Positions 9,301 to 18,300 of a DNA stretch of 21,999 nucleotides are shown here, piece after piece. Positions within the stretch are counted from its first letter, which is position 1, and each line of letters starts with the position of its first letter. Source of the DNA: Barthelona sp. PAP020. Lineage: Eukaryota > Metamonada: BaSk clade. The notes beneath the pieces are model-generated. The model worked only from the letters and a program-made list of their open reading frames with translations. It had not been told where the DNA came from and did not search any database. The stretch lies in contig JARQWU010000179.1 in assembly GCA_040182905.1 (NCBI GenBank), forward strand, positions 1 to 21,999. The letters run 5' to 3'. Position numbers and translations under genes: made by a program.

Positions 9301-12300
9301 AAATAATATATTCATGTATTGAGAAGTTTACTGTTTTGATGAATGAGATATCCACCTTTAAATGTTTATTAAGCGTTAGTGATGATCAAACCAAATATAA
9401 GATGGTGAATGAAACATTTGAACAATTGATTTCAGCCAGTAAGCCAATAATTATTGGATTATTTCATGATTACTGCAGCAAATGTAGTCGTATTTGCTTG
9501 TTGTCGTTGAGTAAGTTTGTATTGGCTCAATTTGTCACAATAAGGGCATCAATAATGCATAGTTTAGGTAGAGGATTAAGTAGTAGAAAACCTGTAGTAC
9601 ATGTTATCCAATCAACTTTATTGCAATGTTTTCCAGATGTCAGTAGTTTTATCTTTTCTCATGGAAACATAACCCATTTGGTATATTCCAATTTTTTTGC
9701 TTATGAAGAATCAGCAGGGGGATTTGGTAGTATGTATGGATCAACAGTATCTTCAGGTTTCTTTGGTGGTAGTTCCAGTTCCGTTACTTCAAGTATATTA
9801 TCTGGCACTTCACATACCTCTGAAAAGAACTTACGTAGTTTATGTTATGAACATGTTCAATTACCACAAGCAATTCCTATCACATATGATACAATTATTG
9901 AATTAATTGAAGCATTATATACTGCTGTTCATGAATCAGTTAAAGTTGAATTAACTAATTCTAACCAATTCATTGATTCTATTTTGGAAAAACCAGAAGC
10001 CTCTCCTTTCATCAATTTTTGTTTGGACCATTCAATGTGTATCTCACGATTAATTTTTGTTAATGTGTTGCAGAGAGCTTTTTCTTCATTAGACCCCTTG
10101 CAATGTGCATCTTTTACTTTTGATGTATTCAGAGAATTAGGCAAGAAACTGTCGTTCGTTGGTTCAAAGAACAGTATTAAAAGGTTGAAGCAATTGAATT
10201 ATTTATTGATGCCATTTTTGATAGAGAATAGGATTATTGATTATTTAGATTCAGAGTACATGGGAAATGTTTCCAAAAAGGATTCTGAATCATATTTTGA
10301 ATCATCTCAAAAAACAACAGAATCTCAATTATCTTCTTTGGATATGATTGCTCAACAGACACATCACCATGATGACGATGGATTGATGGCATTTGATGAT
10401 ACAATTGTCGAAGATTATGAAGAATCTGAATATGGAGATGATGCTTTTGAACGATGGTTTGAAGATACTGTTGAGGATTCTAGTTCTTCAAAATTTCAAA
10501 AAAAATTCAAAAAAAAGGTTGCTTTTTGGCCGGCATTTTATCAATTGAGTGCTGGAACTGCTTATCCTGTTTTCAGTAAAAACAGTTGTATCAGCTTAAT
10601 GAAACCAAATCATGGTAGAACAAGTTTACCTTTCAATTTAGGAATCAGTTATAGTGTTTATGAATTACCTCCTTTAAGTCCAATGCAACATGAGATATTT
10701 ATGATGTGTATGTCTATTTATACTCAACCAGCATTATATCCACTGTTTGTAGGAAACAATTATGAAGAGAAATTATTGATGGCACGATATTTCACTCAAG
10801 TATTTATGCTTGAACACATGTTTTTGAATTTGCTTGAGATTGAAGCTCGTTTCATTCGATATAATCGAAATGATGGACAGGCTGATTCTGTATATTTCCG
10901 TAAAGAATTCAAGCAGTTTTTAATGTTTTGTCAACAACAAAATATCTTTTTGATTTTTATGGATATCGACAGTTTACCTCAATGGTGTCTTATAATATTA
11001 CGTGAGATTATTCGTGATGTTAAACCAATTTGTTTGTTTGTTTGTAAAGAAGTGCATCCTGCGATATTTGGTATATGTCAACCGATAGTTATTGATATTT
11101 TTAAGGTTAATACTGAATTTTCGATTAGTGCTAGTATATTGAGTGAAAGTATGTTGTTAGGTTTTCCAGATATTGGAAATACGATTGAAAAACTTGAATA
11201 CTTTCTACTCAAATGTATCAATGACGTTGAAACAATAGGGATTATCAAAGTAATGGATCATCGTGTGATTGAACGATTCTGCAGTGCTGTTTTTTTTATT
11301 TTACAAAAATTAAGCAAAGATGGGGCTTCAGGATTGGATTCTCAAATTCTCAATATTTCCATAGGTGTAATCTTGTACCAACTGTTAAAATTTGATTGTG
11401 GTTTCAATACAAACATATTCATTGGTGAGATAGATTTTCCGAATTTGAATTTGATATTTGGGCGGTTTTTGAACGATGTTGTTGATGACATCAACATGAT
11501 TACACATTTTAAGTTACCTGACTATGTTGATTATATAAATATGATGCCAATACTACCAAAAACGTTACAAGACCGATATGAAGATGGGATAATTCAACGA
11601 CAAATCTCAAATCTATTTTCCTGTTTGCATAACTATGATCAGTTTGTGATTGTAGGAAAAAGTCTTGTTGTAGCTGATTTGGCTTGGGATTTGAAACAAA
11701 TTTTACCAGTCTATTTTGAAAAGGAAGCTAAAACTCATGGACATAACGCTTTATTTTTGTTATTTGTTGTTGATTTGAGTTTGAGTAAGAATGCAGAGAG
11801 TGTTGTGACAAAATTAATTTCACAATTTGCTAGTCGTGTTAGCAAAAAGATTGTTGATAGTTTAAGAGACAATGATAAAACAGATATTGATGTTACCATT
11901 GTATTATTCTTTTGTCGTAGGATCACCAGTTTTGCTTTAATTTTTCAAAATCGTTTTATTGCTGAATTCAAAGATTCCATTTGTCGTTCTGTCTGTGATC
12001 AAATTAATGATATTAGTGTGAAAGTTACAATTAGACCTTTGGTTTTCTATCTATTGGATAAGAATCAAATTGGAAATGATATTTTAGCAGATGTATATAT
12101 TCAAGCTAGCAATGAGGAAAAATTAAATTTCAACGTTGATGATGTGTGTAGTGTTAGAAATAATTTTGATATTCAATCATTATTGAGTGGATCTGCTGTA
12201 ATTAATTGGAAATCTTTAACCAATTTTAAAGGTTTACCACCAGAATATTCAACTTCTTGGATGTTAATTGAAGTTTTGAAGAATCTTCAATATTCTAAGT

Positions 12301-15300
12301 TGATTATTAATGAAGGAGAATTCGTTAAAATTCTTGTGAAAACGTTGGAATTCCAGGAAATGTTAGCAAAACAACATGAACTCGCTGGATATGCATTGTC
12401 AACATTATCAACCTCAATGTTGAATACAATCGCTAATCTGATTCAAACTCTGTTGATCGATAAAGAAAAACGTTTTGATAAGTATGACCCAAATCATTTA
12501 TGTCTGTGGTTATTTGTTTTCATTGTTTCTTTAAGTACAAATACTACTGAACAGTCTTTAATTCAGTTTTTGCATTTGTTAGACCAATATTTATATCAAA
12601 ATTTCAAAAACTTTCGTAAATCATTCGGTGATTCGTTATATTCTCTGAATACAACAAGACCAGTTTCCTTCAAAAGTGAATTCATTGAATTGGATAGTCT
12701 ATTATTGCTAAGTTTAGATTTATGCTCTCCAAAACTATCAAGACCAACCCCCTTATTATTGGGCTTCCAAGAACCAATCTCCTTATGTCGACATGCTGAA
12801 TTATTGTGCACTATTGACCTACAATTAATTGTTAACTCATTGACCCTTCATCAATTGACCTCTCAAGACGATATCATCAAACAGCTGTGTTATGCCTATC
12901 CTAGTGTATTGAAGGGACAGCATGGTTTTGAAAGCAGAAAGATAGTTAATATTTTAGTTGTAAGAAATTATCAATTTATCACGGATGATATTTTAACCTT
13001 GTTTTGTCGAATAGTAAGACATGGTCGTGTTTTTGATAGTCATATGAATGAATTTGTTTTTCCTAAGTTGCATATCATCTTTATGGGACATTTGGATGCT
13101 TCTCCATCACATCCTTGGTCTTCTACCTTCACTACATTGACAGTATCACCGATTGAGTTCAGCTTAATTACAAAGAAACAGACTATTGGAAATTGCAATC
13201 AACAGTTGTCATTGCATCTTCAAAGATGGAGTATTGGCAGGATCGAAGATGTAAGCTCTCTTGTCATTAACGCTTTGAGGTTCTTCATTGAATCAGTAAA
13301 GTTGAATATAGTACAAACTTCCAGTACTCCTTTTGAACACTTTCAATTTGATATATTGAGTCCTTTATTGGAAGGTATTGGTACTATGGATTTAAATCCC
13401 AAGAATACAATGGTGTCTGGTTTAGCTACGGCATTATTCCTTGGTAAACTTCTTTCTGAGCCCAGAACAAGTTCTGTTTCCACTCTACGTACATTTAATG
13501 AATCTCTGTCCAAAATTATTGCCAGTTTCCCACCATATGCTCGAGAAGCGTTGCAGGTTGACCCAGTTGATGTTTTATTAGCGCCTATCGAAGTGATACA
13601 AATGCTGGAGGCAGAAAGTCGTTTTGGTAAACCCATTCACGATAGTACAATAGGCATTGGAAACTTTGTGTTGATAACTCAGTTTAATGCTTTTAGAAGG
13701 AGAATTTTCAGACATTTTGTTAACACTCGTGGTTTACAATTTGCCACTCCAGATAACATTGCCTTTTTATGCTATTTAATGTTCATCCTTTCTGTGCCTT
13801 ATAGTCATATGGTTCTATCCTGTCCTGTTCAAGATAGTGTGTTTCCATATGTCACTGCTGCAAAAAGAATCTTAAAGGAATCAAACTCTTTTGATCGAAC
13901 GATCATCAATACCACTGAAAGAGATTCGAAGAACTTTGTGCCTGCTTTAAATCGTGTATTCAACATGGTTTTAGTTGAAAATAAGAAGGTTCTGTTGCAT
14001 GTGAAAGCTAGACATTTGGAGGTTAATCATCACAACTCTTGTATTCCATATTTAATGGAACTAATTGATTTGGTGCAATTCAGTGAGGATAAAATTGAAT
14101 TTGTAGTGAATTCTTATCATTTGCTACTCCAACCTTTGATTGATGAATTATTAGATGAATATCCACATATATTAGATGATGCTTTAAAGAATTTGGAAGT
14201 TTCAAAACCTTCAATTGATGAAAACACAAGGAAAATAAAATTCCTTGATTCAAGACCTTCCAGCAGTAATGGAAGGCGAGCATTTAGTGGAAGTCGAAGA
14301 AATCGTCTCAAAAATATTGTAAAAGACCATCGTACAATGTTAAAAAGCGAAAATCAAGATGAAAATAGTCCTTTGAAGCAAATACAAAATCAACAAGTTA
14401 ATAATATTTTACAAACCTTTGTGTTGAATAAGATTCGTAAAAATTTACAAATTTGCTTCAGTGTTGCTCCTGATTTCTTATCAAATCCTATCAAATATAC
14501 CAGTATTTCTGAATTGCTCATTTATTGTCATTGTTTTAGAGTTCCTTCTAATTCTTTGGAAAATACTGTTGTGGCTGTATCAGACACATTGTTAAAGATA
14601 GAAGCAGATGTAGTTGAATGTTTACAAGATGAAAAATTGAGAAAAAGATGTAACATTCCATTGTTTGATTTGAGTTTAGAACAGTTCAATAGTTTGATGA
14701 CTCCTTTAGATCGAGATAACATTTGTTATCATCTGGCAATAACATTTCAAGTTGCGATAACTGCTGAAAAACAAAGTTTGAGTCGAGATTTGCAAGAATT
14801 AAATTCTTTTGAGACTTCAATATTGGCAGAAACTCAAAACCATTCAAATTGGGTAATATTCAATGAGAAACTTTTAAAAAAGTATGTTGAAACTTTCTTT
14901 TCAATGTTAATATGTATCTGTATTGATCAAGAGAAGAATTTTCAACACTTAGCAAAGGCTGTTGAATTTGCTGAATGGGCACAATCTGATGAATTGACAA
15001 AAAGAAGTAATATTCAAAAGTTTTTATCAGAATATCAAAATTTGAAAGACAATATCAATGAATTAGTACAACAATTAGGGTTTAATAAGTTAAGAGAAGC
15101 TGAATTAGCAGAACAAAGTATAGAAATCAAAAAAGAAGTTGATATAGCAAAAGTGGAAGTTATTGCTTTGGAAAAGAAATATGATGCAATTATAAACAAG
15201 GTAAGTCCTTTAAAAGAAAAGTTTTCAAAAGTTTTGTCCATTTTGTTATTTGAAATTTCTGAAGAACATATTCATGAATTAAAAATGATTCCAAGGCTTC

Positions 15301-18300
15301 AACCACCATTTTCCAATCTTTTTAAATGTTTGGATGCTTTATTTGCTAAAACATTCAGAAATGTGGAATTAAATAAATTGTTGTTGGAGATGAAAACGAG
15401 ATTAACTAATTATAAATTGATGCAGGCAAAATTGAATTCGATCAACATTAATTTATTTGACAATTCTTTTGTTCAGCAATTAAACTCTATATTCAGTGAG
15501 ATTGAAATTGAAAATTTACAAACAATGACAAGTAATCTATTCATCTTACAAATGTATGATTTCATTCAAACAATCATTGATTACAAATTAGCAATGATAC
15601 CTTTGACTGATATCAATAACCTGATTCAAGAGACTCAATTGAGATATGATCTGATTGTTAGCAGAATGAGTGAAACTGATAGAAATATTATTGAGTCAAA
15701 CAAGAAAACAGTTAGAATGATAGAGGATATCATCGCAATGGAAAAGCAAGCAAATGATTTAAAAATGACAATTGAACAAGAAACTAAGAAGACTGTTATA
15801 TTGGAACAATTGACAGGTTGGATCGATAATTACAGTATTGAATGGTATGAAAAGCTCAATAGTTTAAAGGATGATGGTGGAATTGTTCAAAATGATGGGT
15901 ATTTTGATGATGTAAATTTTGATATGCATAAAGGTGTTAATGGAGTACATGGTGTACGAGAAGTCAATATTAATGCTGATTCCATCATAAAAAGTGTTGG
16001 ATTACAAGTTGTTTGTGAATCTTATAGTTACACGAGTTTCCCTCTAGCGTTTGCTGCTGTATCTGCTTCATTTTCAACCATTTTAATTCAATTTGAAGAT
16101 AAATTCAGAAGAGTGATTTTACGTTCAATTGTTCGAGATTTGTTTGAAAGACAATTGTTACCCAAGGAATTAATTATTGATGAGGAAGCTCTATCTGCAG
16201 TTATAATGAACTTTTTATTAAAATATTCGAATTTTTGGGATAAATGTGTCTATAAACGAGTTGTTATTCCAAAAGCAAACTCTTTTGTTAATGGTTTGGC
16301 TAAGATATTCAGTTTAAACAGAGTTGTTAAAAAGGATGTTGATTCTAAAGGTGCTCACAGTATCGATTCTTTAGTATTGATAGAAGATATGGAAGATGAT
16401 GTTGGTTTCACAGATAATAATCTTTTGGATAGTTTATTCAATGATGATTTGGAAAGTGCTGATAATTTTGAGATGGATCGTGATGTGGATAATGACCAGT
16501 TATTAGATTACGAGTTGTCTAACGCTGAAAATAACGATTCAACAACTAACATCATTCATGAGCCTAATGAAACAAGTACCAATGATGTAATATTGGGTGA
16601 TTCCATTCCTAACAATCAGAACTTTGATGAAATAAGTCAGTTCAATGATTCTGCTAGTGTAGAAGAGTTTGAGAACCATGATTTAACTTTACATACTATC
16701 GATGTTGAGTCTAGTTCACATTATTTATCTGATGTGTCAGACAAACCTCAACAGGATGATTTTGAAGCACCAAAATCTCTTCTACAACCAGATAAACTTG
16801 ACACAATCAATGACTTTGAAAATGAAGTGAAAATTCAACACCCAATTTCAAACTCAAACTCAACGATTGAATCGAGTTTCAAGAATTTTGAGCATGAAAG
16901 AGAATCCTCTGATGATCTGTCATCAACTCATGAGTTGGCGTCGAATTCACCTGTGTATAATGAGATAATGATTGATGATTTTGAGAAAGAGAAGGATGAA
17001 GTTGAACAAGAGGAATTTGAGGAAGAGGAAGAAGAAAATGATGATGATGAACAAGAATGTAGGCAAGAAGAACAAGAACAAGAAGAAGAAGAAGAAGAAG
17101 AAGAAGAAGAGTATGAGCAAGAACAAGAATATGATAAGGAAGAAGTAAAAGAAGAACAAGAATATGAGCGGGAAAAAGTACAAGAAGAAGAACAAGATTA
17201 TGAACAAGACACAAATCTTGAGACAATAGAAATATCACATGATGTAAATCAAAACATCTCACATGATAGCTACCAAAATTCCCCTCCAGAAAACCTTATG
17301 ACAAGCGAGAATGAAGAAAAAACAAAAAAAAAAGAATTTGAGTTTAAACTTGTCAGTGATGAAATGAATGACACATCAAATGTGGCTTTTACTGAAGATG
17401 CTCTTGTTTTTTCTCATGAAGATTTGTCATCGGATAATCCTGAGCAATCGGAACACTTTCAACATTCAGAACATTCGGGAGTCGAACGAGATAACTTATA
17501 CGACGAAGAATTTTGTGATTTTGTTGATAAAAGTTACAACGAACATTCCACGGTGAATGAATTATTGGAATACATATATGAAGACCTTTGTCTATTGGAA
17601 GACAAAGAGTTTTCTGTGCCAAATCTTGGAAGTTTCACTTTTGCTGTTGATACCATTTCTAATGTGCTTTGGTTGCCTCTTGTGTCTGAATCTGTTGTAT
17701 TTGTTCATGATCCTTTTGGTTTAATTGATTCTGTGTTAGATATTTTGCATGAAAATGCTAAAACAACCTCAATTGGGGATAGTAACTTTCACGAGAAACT
17801 TTTGATCGTTCTGAAAGAAGGTGGTGTATTTTGTATTCCTGATCTTTCCTATGTATTGGGAATGCCAGATATTCTCTATGATGTTGTCAAGACTTTGCAG
17901 ACTGGAAAACGGATTCTTACCATCGATGGTGAAGTAATATCCTTTCACCCTAAGGCTCGGTTATACCTATGCTATGTGGAAACGCCTTTCATGATGCCGT
18001 ATAGGAATCTGTTGTTTTACAGAAGAAGCCCTTGGGTTAACCTGTCAATCAGCAGTGAAGAATTGAAAAAACTCCAGATGTTTTTGATGTTGGAGAAACT
18101 TGATCCCAGAATTGGTAAACAATTAATGGAAATTTTTGAGCTTTATATTTTCAGTTCAAGACAATTAGAAGTGCACAATTGGGATATCATCAAATTAGTT
18201 AGCACTTTGAAAACGGATGCTGATGATTTGGAAAACCGAGACATTTTGAAATACTTAGAACCTTTGAGTAAGAAAAAACAATTACTGAAGGATATTATAG

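Noticed and set aside
11655-11663. GKS in AAA2 as a working Walker A
   Set aside because: The four residues needed between the first Gly and the GK pair are absent, and the strand-loop spacing does not fit.
16879-17262. Minus-strand open frame opposite the acidic insert, Leu-rich like a membrane protein
   Set aside because: It is the reverse reading of GAA/CAA repeats, which gives Leu and Phe runs. It has no support as a gene.
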